DNA from: Candidatus Latescibacteria bacterium 4484_181
GTDB taxonomy: Bacteria; Latescibacterota; MVCY01
Reading direction: 5' to 3'
Length of the DNA: 18,662 bases
NCBI GenBank assembly: GCA_002049985.1
Contig: MVCY01000029.1
Coordinates: 1 to 18,662 of the forward strand
Below, one piece after another: positions 7,160-14,979 of this stretch. How positions within the stretch are numbered: position 1 is the first letter of the stretch; every line of letters begins with the position of its first letter. Under the pieces are notes generated by a model. The model was not told where the DNA came from. It made no database searches and worked only from the letters and a program-made list of their open reading frames with translations. The position numbers were made by a program, and so were the translations under genes.

Positions 7160-8515
7160 TCAAAGAATATATCGGCTTAAATTTTCGTCTGTCACAATCT
7201 TATCTAATGTTTTCTTCACCATCTGGCGGGTGATGCGGATGGATTTCCTCTTCGTCTCGGGCACCGTGTAGAGGATATCCTCCAGCAGGGTGTTCATAAC
7301 CGTGTGAAGCCTTCGTGCTCCAATGTCTTCTGTCCTTCTATTCACTTCATCTGCTACCCTTGCAATCTCTTCAATGGCTTGCTTAGAGAAAGAGATCTTG
7401 ACGCCTTCGGTAGCTAATAGGGCCTCGTATTGCTTCACCAGAGCGTTTTGGGGTTCAGTGAGGATCCTGACAAAATCCTTGGCAGTTAAGCTGTCGAGCT
7501 CCACCCGGATAGGGAACCTGCCCTGCATCTCCGGGATCAGGTCGGAGGGTTTGGCAGAGTGAAAGGCACCGGCAGCGATAAACAGGATATGGTCGGTTTT
7601 CACCATCCCGTATTTTGTCATCACATTTGATCCTTCCACGATGGGTAGTAGATCGCGCTGTACACCCTCCCTGGAAACATCCGGGCCACTGGTGGAAGAC
7701 TCCGTAGAGGCTATTTTGTCAATCTCGTCTACAAAGACTATTCCCGATTGCTCTACTCGGTTGATCGCCTCAGAAACCACCTCATCCATATCGATGAGCT
7801 TTTGTACCTCCTCTTGAGTCAGTATCCTCCAGGCCTCAGCTACAGTTACCCGTCTTCTCTTAACCTTTTTGGGAATCATCCCCCCGAAAATCTCCTGGAT
7901 ATTGATCCCCATCTCTTCCATCCCGATGGGGGAGAATATTTCTACCATCGGAAAAGTATTGGAGGAGAGCTCAAGTTCGACCATTCTTTTGTCAAGTCTT
8001 CCTGCAAGAAGTTGCTTTCTCAGCTTTTCTCGGCTTCTCTGGTGTTTCTTCTCGACCTCCTTATCGAAGGCCTGGTTCTGCTTGCCCTTTTTCTTAGGGG
8101 GAGGGGGAAGGAGAATATCCAAAAGTTTCTCTTCGGCCTGCCTTTCGGCCTCTTTTTGGACTTGTTCTGCCTTCTCCGTCTTCACCATGTTCACCGCCAG
8201 GTCGGTGAGGTCTCTGATCATAGACTCCACATCTCGTCCCACATAGCCCACTTCAGTAAACTTAGAGGCCTCCACTTTTATGAAGGGAGCATTGGCTAAA
8301 TTGGCCAAACGGCGTGCAATTTCGGTTTTACCCACCCCTGTGGGACCGATCATAATGATGTTATTGGGCATAATCTCATCCCGCAGCTCTTCTGGAACTT
8401 GCTGGCGGCGCCAACGGTTTCTGAGCGCAATTGCCACCGACTTTTTGGCTTTGTTCTGCCCTATCACGTACCTGTCAAGTTCAGCTACTGTCTGCTGGGG
8501 TGTCAATTCTCTCAT
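7160..8515 (-). CDS. hslU: ATP-dependent protease HslUV, ATPase/unfoldase subunit
   Basis: 451 residues from the ATG at 8515, chosen because GAGGTG lies 7 nt upstream and HslU N-termini begin with the MRELTPQQTV pattern; an in-frame ATG 30 nt further upstream overlaps hslV and is rejected. Clp/Hsp100 AAA+ ATPase that unfolds substrates and feeds them into HslV. Walker A GPTGVGKT at 57-64; the pore motif GYVGRD follows; Walker B is in GIVFVDEIDKIA; sensor and arginine segments are present (GRFPIRVEL, EDIGARRLHT). The I-domain is the charged region at about 120-220. The C-terminal LSRYIL is the tail that inserts into HslV. Starts 16 nt behind hslV, so stoichiometric co-expression is expected. 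Confidence 0.97.
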   Translation of the reverse strand: MRELTPQQTVAELDRYVIGQNKAKKSVAIALRNRWRRQQVPEELRDEIMPNNIIMIGPTGVGKTEIARRLANLANAPFIKVEASKFTEVGYVGRDVESMIRDLTDLAVNMVKTEKAEQVQKEAERQAEEKLLDILLPPPPKKKGKQNQAFDKEVEKKHQRSREKLRKQLLAGRLDKRMVELELSSNTFPMVEIFSPIGMEEMGINIQEIFGGMIPKKVKRRRVTVAEAWRILTQEEVQKLIDMDEVVSEAINRVEQSGIVFVDEIDKIASTESSTSGPDVSREGVQRDLLPIVEGSNVMTKYGMVKTDHILFIAAGAFHSAKPSDLIPEMQGRFPIRVELDSLTAKDFVRILTEPQNALVKQYEALLATEGVKISFSKQAIEEIARVADEVNRRTEDIGARRLHTVMNTLLEDILYTVPETKRKSIRITRQMVKKTLDKIVTDENLSRYIL

Positions 8516-8531
8516 CAAGCAGCACCTCGGA

Positions 8532-9071
8532 TTAAAGCTCTTCAATAATTATTCTGTCGTTTGTATACACGTCAATAGACGAAGCGATCGACAGAGATCT
8601 TTCCACAATAGTTTTGGCATCGAGTTGAGAGCATTCCAGATAAGCCTTAGCGGCGGCTAAGGCATATGCCCCTCCTGAACCCAGGGCAATGATGCCGTCA
8701 TCGGGTTCAATAACATCCCCGTTTCCGGAGATAATCAGGGAGAACTCTTTATCCATCACTGCCAGCAGTGCCTCTAACCTTCGCAGGTATTTGTCCATTC
8801 TCCAATCTTTTGTGAGTTCCACGGCTGCTCGCCTCAGATTTCCGTTATAGGTCTCCAACTTCGCCTCAAATCTCTCAAACAGTGCGAAAGCATCGGCAGC
8901 GGCACCGGCAAACCCCGCCAATATAGTGTTGTTATACAGCTTCTGGACCTTGCGAGCATTGTGTTTCATTACCGTGTCGCCGAATGTCACTTGTCCGTCA
9001 CAACCCAGCGCAGTCTTGCCATTACGCCTAAGTCCCAGGACAGTAGTTCCTGCAAACTTAAACCTGCTCAA
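8532..9071 (-). CDS. hslV: ATP-dependent protease HslUV, peptidase subunit
   Basis: 179 residues. Proteasome-like N-terminal threonine peptidase that forms the double-hexamer core of HslUV. The sequence starts MSRFKFAGTTVLGLRRNGKT; the nucleophile is expected to be Thr9 after removal of an eight-residue propeptide, matching the TTxxxxxR start of mature HslV. Conserved GCDGQVTFGDTVMKHNARKV and ILAGFAGAAADAFAL follow, and GSGGAYALAAAKA is the conserved HslV segment near the substrate channel. The start codon is TTG: no suitable ATG is present and a near-perfect AAGGAGGTG lies 7 nt before it. The gene follows xerC by 23 nt and precedes hslU by 16 nt. Confidence 0.97.
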   Translation of the reverse strand: MSRFKFAGTTVLGLRRNGKTALGCDGQVTFGDTVMKHNARKVQKLYNNTILAGFAGAAADAFALFERFEAKLETYNGNLRRAAVELTKDWRMDKYLRRLEALLAVMDKEFSLIISGNGDVIEPDDGIIALGSGGAYALAAAKAYLECSQLDAKTIVERSLSIASSIDVYTNDRIIIEEL

Positions 9072-9078
9072 TTCCAGA

Positions 9079-9087
9079 CACCTCCTT
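9079..9087 (-). promoter_or_regulatory. Strong Shine-Dalgarno fixing the TTG start of hslV
   Basis: Minus-strand AAGGAGGTG is almost fully complementary to the 16S 3' end and ends 7 nt before the TTG at 9071-9069. It decides the start, as there is no in-frame ATG nearby that would leave the threonine at a reasonable propeptide distance. Confidence 0.8.
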
Positions 9088-9094
9088 TGGCCGT

Positions 9095-9994
9095 CTACGC
9101 CCTAGGATGAGCTTGATGATAAATCTTTTTCAATCTATCGGTGGTAACATGGGTATAGATTTGAGTAGTGGAGAGACTCACATGTCCCAACAACTCCCGA
9201 ACCGCCTGCAGGTCAGCTCCAGCATCCAGCAGATGGGTAGCGAAGCTGTGCCTTAAAACATGGGGACTCAGTCCCTTTTGCTCTGAAACCATAGACAGAT
9301 AGCGGGTGACGATTTTCTGGACAGCGCGCTGGCTAAGCCGTTTGCCGTAGCGATTCAGGAAAAGGGCCTGGTTCTGACTGCCAACTTGCTGCAATAGCCT
9401 TCCTCGCCAGGGCAGGTACTCTCTGACGCTCTCCAGTGCCTTACGTCCGATGGGAACCACCCTCTGTTTTCTTCCCTTACCTTTAACCTTAACCACTCCA
9501 CCCAAACCATCCACTGAAGAGACGTCGAGATTCACCAATTCGCTCACCCTAATCCCTGTACTGTAAAGCACCTCCAGAAGGGCACGATCTCTCCAACTAA
9601 GGAAATCCTCCCCTCCGGGCAGTTCCATTGCCCTTGTTGTCCGGTCTACATCCAAAAAGAGAGGTAGTCTCTTGTCCAGTTTAGGCGAGGCGATGCCATA
9701 GGCCGGATTCTGCTGTATGACTCTCATTCGGCACAGATATTTGAAGAATGAACGGACACTGGCCAGCTTGCGAGCTACCGAACGCCGCTTGAGACCTCTC
9801 TGCCTCAATCTGCCCAGAAAATGGCGGATACAGGCCCGATCGACATCCTGAGGACTGACACCAGGGCTTTGCAGATAGTCGCTGACGAAAGCAACAAACT
9901 GCTTAAGATCAGTCTGATAGGCACAGAGCGTCCTCTCCGAGAAACCCCGTTCCCTATCTAAATATCGGAGAAAGCTCTCGATACCCTTTTGCAT
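9095..9994 (-). CDS. xerC: Tyrosine site-specific recombinase XerC
   Basis: 299 residues, the length of XerC/XerD. Resolves chromosome dimers at dif together with a partner recombinase and FtsK (family knowledge). N-terminal SAM-like core-binding domain about 1-90 (FLRYLDRERGFSERTLCAYQ); catalytic domain about 110-290 with Arg149 (YSTGIRVSEL), Lys173 (KGKGRKQR), His245 and Arg248 (SPHVLRHSFATHLL), His271 (LLGHVSLSTTQIYTH) and the nucleophile Tyr280. All are present, so it should be active. The XerC label rests on context: topA-xerC-hslV-hslU is a conserved bacterial order, and an integrase of a mobile element would be unlikely there. The start is 3 nt after the topA stop, with GGAGGAGG lying inside the topA 3' end, so translation is coupled to topA. 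Confidence 0.92.
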   Translation of the reverse strand: MQKGIESFLRYLDRERGFSERTLCAYQTDLKQFVAFVSDYLQSPGVSPQDVDRACIRHFLGRLRQRGLKRRSVARKLASVRSFFKYLCRMRVIQQNPAYGIASPKLDKRLPLFLDVDRTTRAMELPGGEDFLSWRDRALLEVLYSTGIRVSELVNLDVSSVDGLGGVVKVKGKGRKQRVVPIGRKALESVREYLPWRGRLLQQVGSQNQALFLNRYGKRLSQRAVQKIVTRYLSMVSEQKGLSPHVLRHSFATHLLDAGADLQAVRELLGHVSLSTTQIYTHVTTDRLKKIYHQAHPRA

Positions 9995-9997
9995 CTT

Positions 9998-11146
9998 TCA
10001 GTCCTCCTCCGGGAACTCTGCTTTGCAATTGGGACACTGTAGAAACAGACCTTTCTTCTTGGCCACCTTCTCCACTAAGAAAGGAGCGCCACACTGGGGA
10101 CACTTTCGATTTACGGGTTTGTCCCAAGAGGCAAATTCACATTTGGGATAGTTACTGCAGCCATAAAAAACCTTTCCCTTTTTGCTTCGCCGTTCCACTA
10201 TTTCACCATCGCATTCGGGCTCGGGGCAAGGGATACCCAGAGTGAGAGGCTTGGTGTTTTTACATCTTGGATAGGCAGAACAGGCAAGAAATCTCCCGTA
10301 TTTTCCTGACTTAACCACCATTGGGGCGCCGCATTTCTCGCACACCTGCCCAGTTGGCTCTCGCTCGGCATCTGCCTGCTCAAGCGGACGAGCATTCTTG
10401 CATTCGGGGAAACCAGAGCAGGAGAGAAACCTCCCATGGCGTCCCCACCTAATGACCATCGGACGGCCGCACTTCTCACAGACCTGGTCAGTGGGCTCTT
10501 GCAAGGACTTCTTCAACTCTGTTCGCTGCCCCTTGGCCTGAGAAAGGGCGCTCTCAAAGGGAGTGTAGAAATCGGTCACGACCTTGATCCAGTCTTCTTC
10601 ACCCGCCTCTACGCGATCAAGAGACTCCTCCATCTTAGCCGTGAACTGGACATTAAAGATGTCAGGAAAGGCGCCCACCAAGAGGCGATTTACTGTCATT
10701 CCCAGATCGGTGGCAAACAGTCTGCCTTTCTCTTTTCTTACATAACCCCTCTCTTGAATTATACTTACAATGGGAGCATATGTGCTGGGACGACCAATCC
10801 CTTTAGCCTCAAGTTCTTTAACCAGGGTGGCCTCGGTGTAGCGGGCGGGCGGCTCAGTGAAGTGCTGCTGGGGAGTGACCGAAACCAAGTTCAGTTCTTC
10901 GCCCACGCTCAGACCGTCTGGAAGTTTTGCCTCAGCTCCATCCTCCTGTTCATCGGTGGCTCCCTTGTAGGCAACCATGAAACCGCGGAAGCTAATGGTG
11001 GTCTGAGAGCTTCGGAATAGATATCCGTTAGCCTCTATTTCGGCAGTAGTTACATCCAGCAGGGCTGGCTTCATCTGAGAGGCGATGAACCGGGTCCATA
11101 TTAGCTCATAAAGCCGCAGTTGCTCCGGCGTCAAAAATTTCTTCAC
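9998..11146 (-). pseudogene. topA: DNA topoisomerase I, C-terminal part (broken topA)
   Basis: 382 residues reading from GTG at 11146, in the -1 frame relative to the N-terminal part. It begins at KKFLTPEQLRLYELIWTRFI, which in intact TopA lies just behind the AHEAIRP segment, continues through the gate domains (LVKELEAKGIGRPSTYAPIV, RGYV, GAFPDIFN, FTAKMEESLD) and ends in topoisomerase zinc fingers: CEKCGRPMVIRWGRHGRFLS, CEKCGAPMVVKSGKYGRFLA, CPEPECDGEIVERRSKKGKV and CPQCGAPFLVEKVAKKKGLF, each completed by a second CxxC or C-x-n-C pair. The stop of the N-terminal piece and this GTG overlap as GTGA, but a genuine split two-subunit enzyme is unlikely because essential residues between the pieces are absent. 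Otherwise well preserved, so the lesion is recent or artefactual. Confidence 0.88.
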
Positions 11147-12072
11147 CTTTTTCGGCGAATAGGCAAGATATAGGTGATCAGTCCTGTCCTGCCCTCCTCC
11201 AGATCAATCCCCTCGTAGAGTTGCTGTGCAACCGCCATTGTCTTTTTGGCGGAGAAATTGAACCGCCTGCCCGCCTCTTGTTGAAGGGTACTTGTGATAA
11301 ACGGTGGAGCAGGCTGTCTCTTCTGCTGCTTTCTCTTAATATCCACCACCTGAAAGCTTTTTTTCTCCAGTTCAGAGACAATGGCAATGGCGCTGTTTTC
11401 ATCAGGGATACTGGCCTTTTTCCCGTTGATCTTTACCAATTGTGCCTCAAACACCTTTGGCTCTGTATCTCTCCTGGTGCAAAGAGCAGCCGTTATCGAC
11501 CAGTACTCCTGGGGAACAAATTGGGTGATCTGCTGCTCCCGTTCGCAGACCAAGCGGAGGGCCACTGACTGCACTCTCCCTGCACTGAGGCTACCCCGGT
11601 AGACCGTCTGCCAAAGAAAGGGACTCACCTTATAACCAACCAGCCGATCGATTACTCGTCGTGCCTGTTGAGCATTCACCTTATTCAGGTCCAAACCCAG
11701 GGGCCTTTGGATAGCCTTAAGCACAGCGTCTCGAGTGATCTCGTTCAATAGAACTCGAAGCATGTTCTTGCCATTGCCTATCTCGTGGGCCACATGCCAG
11801 GCGATGGCCTCTCCTTCTCGGTCAGGGTCGGTAGCCAAGAATATCTTCGGGGCTCCCTTGGCTGCTTCTTTTAATGCCCTGACGATTTTTTCCTTTCCTT
11901 TAATTAAGACATACCGGGGCCGAAACCCATTGGCAATGTCGACGCCCAGTTGTTCCTCCGGCAAATCACGGATATGACCACCACAGGGTTTGACTATGTA
12001 ATTCGCTCCCAAAAATCTATTTATGGTTCTCGCCTTCGCAGGCGATTCTACTATCACTAAGGATCTCGCCAT
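11143..12072 (-). pseudogene. topA: DNA topoisomerase I, N-terminal part (broken topA)
   Basis: 309 residues. Bacterial topoisomerase IA relaxes negative supercoils. The TOPRIM domain is intact: VIVESPAKARTINRFLG with the catalytic Glu, and ATDPDREGEAIAWHV with the DxDxE acidic triad. The DNA-binding segment SAGRVQSVALRLVCERE is present. The frame runs to GRTGLITY, where Tyr301 is the nucleophile, and then diverges into ILPIRRKR and a stop. In intact enzymes the tyrosine is followed by MRTDS and, about 45 residues later, by the AHEAIRP motif; both are absent in every frame here. About 50-60 residues appear deleted, with a -1 shift at an AAAAA run (11148-11152). The ATG has only a weak ribosome binding site. 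A 274-nt gap separates it from the DUF4416 gene and holds a possible promoter. Confidence 0.88.
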
Positions 12073-12223
12073 GATTAAACTTAGAACCTTCTACTTTGTA
12101 CTTAGGTCAATTTACAATCTCAGTACCCTTCGAAGCACTAATAAGACTGCATCCGAAAGGGTCTTCTATCCCTATGCAACTGACCCCTACAGCAGATGGA
12201 AAAAACCCTCTCTTTATCCAATG

Positions 12224-12251
12224 TATATAATCTAATCGCTGTTTTTTACAA
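12224..12251 (-). promoter_or_regulatory. Possible sigma-70-type promoter for the topA operon
   Basis: On the minus strand TTGTAA (12251-12246) and TATATA (12229-12224) are separated by 16 nt in an AT-rich stretch between the DUF4416 gene and topA. Each box matches the consensus at four of six bases. It would leave a leader of about 145 nt before the topA start. The evidence is position and weak similarity only. Confidence 0.3.
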
Positions 12252-12346
12252 AAGCAAGGACTTTTTCGCCAAGAGACAGTTCTGGTGTGTGTCAGAACGG
12301 AAAGAGGAAAAGGGAAAGGGCAGAGAAGAGATGTACAGGGGGAGGG

Positions 12347-12889
12347 CTAAACTTCAGAGCGAATCCTGGAGAGCAATCGTTCTCTCACCCGGACGAAGAA
12401 TTGCCTTGCCAATTCCGTTCGGTAGTCGGGATACGTCCAATCTAAGGGTTGAAATCCCCCGTGACGATATATGAGTGTAACTTCAGCAAATATCCCTCCG
12501 CCCAAGTAGATGCGATGACTGTAGTTCTTAGTGCTGGCCAGAACTAGCTGAGCAAGAGAGAGATAACCCGGATCTATGTTGACGGTTCTAGTCAGCCGCC
12601 CTTCCTGCTTGCTGGCCATATCCTCTTCCAGCCTGTTGGTTGCGATCTTAATCTCTCTCAGCTCGTCCATTTCTATAGGTTCGGCAAAGCTAAGGAATTG
12701 CTTGATCAACCCTTTTCCCATCTCCTTTTCATAGTAGGAAGAATAGATAAAGGGATATGGGTCGCTTTCCAACTCTATTCTGCTAAACCGCTTCATAAGA
12801 GAGATCTTTGCCTGTTCCAGTCGAGTTAGACTATCGGCCATTATGGCCATAACCAGGGCAGCCGGCTTGGGATAGACAATTCTGGTCAT
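12347..12889 (-). CDS. DUF4416 family protein
   Basis: 180 residues, the usual size for DUF4416, a bacterial family of unknown function. Recognisable family segments are the N-terminal PKPAALVMAIMADSLTRLEQ, the region LESDPYPFIYSSYYEKEMGK, then FLSFAEPIEMDELREIKIAT, NIDPGYLSLAQLVLASTKNY, HRIYLGGGIFAEVTLIYRHG and FQPLDWTYPDYRT. No signal peptide or membrane segment is visible, so it should be cytoplasmic. The ATG at 12889 lies immediately after the TAA of the preceding short frame (TAAAATG), with only a weak GGGAAGTG upstream. The family has no assigned reaction, and the neighbours (topA operon downstream, group II intron upstream) do not suggest one. Confidence 0.88.
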   Translation of the reverse strand: MTRIVYPKPAALVMAIMADSLTRLEQAKISLMKRFSRIELESDPYPFIYSSYYEKEMGKGLIKQFLSFAEPIEMDELREIKIATNRLEEDMASKQEGRLTRTVNIDPGYLSLAQLVLASTKNYSHRIYLGGGIFAEVTLIYRHGGFQPLDWTYPDYRTELARQFFVRVRERLLSRIRSEV

Positions 12890-12890
12890 T

Positions 12891-13109
12891 TTACACTTCC
12901 CAGGAGGAAATAAGAAACACCTCGGTTACAACTGGGCTATGGTCATGATTCTCAGTGAGATTTTTCCACTTGATAACAGCAATAAAATCAAACTGGAAAT
13001 TTGCAAAGGATGTAGCATCAAACTCCTTGTTGGTCATATTAGCGGTGGTCAACAATAATATCCCCAAAGGGCACTTAAGAATACTGTATCGAGACGATAT
13101 CGCCCACAT
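12891..13109 (-). CDS. Short ORF, possibly a C-terminal fragment
   Basis: 72 codons ending 1 nt before the DUF4416 start, which is the main argument that it is or was coding. The C-terminus TENHDHSPVVTEVFL resembles the DH[SY]PV segment that closes endonuclease/exonuclease/phosphatase-family proteins, preceded by FDFIAV in a plausible position; if so, it is only a remnant of that ~250-residue family. An in-frame TAA lies right before the ATG and no ribosome binding site is evident. It could also be spurious. Confidence 0.3.
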   Translation of the reverse strand: MWAISSRYSILKCPLGILLLTTANMTNKEFDATSFANFQFDFIAVIKWKNLTENHDHSPVVTEVFLISSWEV

Positions 13110-13235
13110 TTTTTAACCCAGCGCACTTCCCTTCGGTGGGACAGGAGCTGGTGTTGCCCTCCCGTTTAACATGAGACACTCCGAGCAATTTTCCGCTTCA
13201 TCTCTCCCCATTGCGCAAATCTGCTCTAGTAAACC

Positions 13236-13925
13236 CTGCCGAGTAGAATTCTCACAGCCGCCTTGAATATTTGCGTTCCGCTGCAAATCCCTTCACAGAA
13301 CCGTATGAGCGCCCTTCCCACGTACGGCTCTTCAGGAGAACACCCTCAAACTCTAAGGACCGAACCACGGAAATCGGTTTTGTTGACTTCCTCTGCAGGC
13401 ATCTAATTGGTGAGGAAGCGCCCACGTTCGACGGTCTTTCTGCCAGCCCTTTGGCTTCCCAGGTATTACCCTGCTTCGTCACTACTATAGGCTGGCCCGA
13501 CTCCCACTGCATGGTTTGTAAATTCCTACATTTGAAGGTTTCTCATCGCATATGCCGAAATCTCAAAAATGCGTTGCCCTCGTAATCGCAGCTCTCCCCA
13601 CTATTCATCTCGTACCACGCCACGCTCGTAGACGCCGCAGAGTTTGCACAACCTTACCGACAGCGCCTGTGAAGTAGTGCCTTCCGCACACATCTACAAC
13701 ACCGGCCTCCGACACGATAATTGTTTCGGGCCTCAATCGCTTCACGCCGTAGAAAATTTACGCCCAACAGGGATCACTCCATTCGACGCCAGGTATCCGA
13801 CCGGGTAGACTTGCGCTCTCACCCAGTGTCCATCCCCGTGGCTTCATGGTGACAGGGCACCCTCCATGTCCATCCCTTATGAAAATGTGGCTGAAGATAA
13901 GGCGTTTCCAATAATCTCTGCCAGA
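13236..13925 (-). mobile_element. ORF-less or ORF-deleted group II intron
   Basis: The minus strand carries a group II intron domain V (13298-13330), preceded by several hundred bases of structured, stop-rich, GC-mixed sequence and followed by a domain VI-like hairpin (ATTTGC/GCAAAT around 13264-13288) and a CTACTCGG 3' end (about 13238-13247), the usual bacterial pattern near the 3' splice site. The upstream part holds domain I-like sequence such as GGTGAGAGCGCAAG (about 13810-13825). No reverse transcriptase/maturase frame exists on either strand in the ~700 nt, so splicing or mobility would require a maturase from elsewhere. The 5' boundary is a guess: no convincing GUGYG start was fixed. 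The element lies between the carbohydrate cluster and the DUF4416-topA region, not inside a recognisable exon pair. Confidence 0.6.
13298..13330 (-). ncRNA. Group II intron domain V
   Basis: On the minus strand GAGCCGTA (13330-13323) pairs over eight positions with TACGGTTC (13305-13298), including the G-U pair typical of the AGC catalytic triad. A GGAAGG loop region lies between. The distal stem is irregular compared with the usual GAAA-capped form (bulge of about three bases rather than two), which could mean reduced activity or decay. Confidence 0.7.
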
Positions 13926-13935
13926 CAATTCCCAT

Positions 13936-14259
13936 TTATCCTAAAGTTTCTACATTCCGCTCAAACACAAGATGGACATGACAGAATTTATCAACTGCTT
14001 TTGCAGAGGTACCACTCAACGGGCAATCCGTAGTCATATATTCACATTCTTCATTGCAATATTCAGTCCCGTGCCACCAGTCGACTGGAGAGCGTGTTCT
14101 ACCATAAGGATTGCAAACAGGCATGAAAGTGACTCGCACCTCCCTTAATACTCCTTCTTGCGGAGGTTTTGTCGGTTTGCCATCCGATCTTCTACCAGAA
14201 ATAGTTTCATGTGAAAAATTCATAGCCGCCGTGGCCGTCCGCAGGAGGGTTTCTGACAC
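13936..14259 (-). CDS. Hypothetical protein downstream of the SGNH-propeller gene
   Basis: 107 residues from GTG at 14259 (or 95 from an internal ATG at about 14223). GGAGG lies 13 nt before the GTG, inside the end of the upstream gene, so spacing is long. The C-terminal half has clustered cysteines (YCNEECEYMTTDC, KFCHVHLVF). I do not recognise a family. It begins just behind the propeller frame, and its first residues (SETLLRT) weakly echo those read just behind the second propeller copy (SETRTP), so it could be a degraded downstream domain. It ends just before the group II intron. Confidence 0.4.
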   Translation of the reverse strand: MSETLLRTATAAMNFSHETISGRRSDGKPTKPPQEGVLREVRVTFMPVCNPYGRTRSPVDWWHGTEYCNEECEYMTTDCPLSGTSAKAVDKFCHVHLVFERNVETLG

Positions 14260-14268
14260 TTGAATCCC

Positions 14269-14979
14269 TTATCCTCCGAAGCGAATCCTCGACAGGTAAA
14301 TGTCACATGGCGTATTCCAATCTCCTGGGCGCTTGATCTCGGGATAATATTCGTGCATCGAGTAGTCGCTCACCACGTATTCATTTCCGTATTGAACCAC
14401 TCCGGTATAGCTGCTGTCACCGGCGCTGAGAAGTTCCATTATCAGACGAGGGCGGGTATCCTCAATCAAGAATATCCCGGTGCGCAGGCCGTGATGAAAC
14501 TCCTCCACCCGTGTTTGATCTATCTGGGCAACTTCGAAAGCAGTGCCCTGGGTAAACTTACGCCAGTCCTCTTGTAGTTCCCTGAACCGCTCGTCCGACT
14601 GAGAGCAGTACCTCCCACTGAGCATAATCCTCTCCCCTGCCTTAAACACATAAGGTGCCTGGATGATGCGTCCGGAGGAGACTGTCTCCCAGCGGTTCTC
14701 CGAGGGAATATAGGTAGAGATAAGCATCTCATCGTTGCTTCCCTTTCCCGCCCTCGAAAAAGCCATAAGCTTATCGTTCTGTACGAACAGGTCGGTTTCG
14801 TTGCCGCCTGTTTCATAGGGAAGGATATTGGAGAGCACCTTCCAGGTGCGGCCGTCCGGGCTGGAAAGAAGCTTCACCGCAGCGTCCTTCTCGGGCCAGG
14901 CATAGGTGGCCACAACGTACTGGTTACGCCACTTCCTGGGATGCCATCCCGAAACCAACTGTGGTCGTCGCGTAGCCAA
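14269..14979 (-). pseudogene. Asp-box beta-propeller, C-terminal part of a frameshifted SGNH-propeller gene
   Basis: About 225 coding residues, in the +1 frame relative to the SGNH part and overlapping it by 56 nt. They align almost end to end with the product at 17736-18662: WHPRKWRNQYVVATYAWPEK against FWRPKKWRGQYVVAPYGWSE, and LLSAGDSSYTGVVQYG and SDYSMHEYYPEIK nearly unchanged. The Asp-box SSPDGRTW and the ordering of blades point to a sialidase/GH43-like propeller. Between VDGRLFGYAT and WHPRKW about 25 residues present in the paralogue are missing, besides the frameshift. A TTG inside the overlap (14979) is an unlikely real start. The propeller probably recognises or processes a carbohydrate; specificity is unknown. 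Confidence 0.75.

Noticed and set aside
7748..8299. Long plus-strand ORFs opposite hslU (also 7869-8246)
   Set aside because: Antisense to a fully conserved hslU; they have no homology signal and arise from codon bias of the real gene.
10436..11020. 194-codon plus-strand ORF opposite topA
   Set aside because: Antisense shadow of the zinc-finger and gate-domain coding sequence of topA.
11143..11146. topA as a natural two-subunit (split) topoisomerase joined by a GTGA overlap
   Set aside because: The segment with RTDS and AHEAIRP is absent from both pieces, so the two proteins together would not rebuild an active site.
12226..12231. Plus-strand TATAAT as a promoter
   Set aside because: No acceptable -35 box and no plus-strand gene downstream.
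12280..12299. Inverted repeat GTTCTG/CAGAAC behind the DUF4416 gene as a terminator
   Set aside because: Six-base stem with an eight-base loop and no following T-run on either strand.
13252..13512. 86-codon minus-strand ORF over the group II intron 3' half
   Set aside because: It is a shadow frame through domain V (KSRTWEGRSYGSV is the translation of the ribozyme hairpin), a common false ORF in group II introns.
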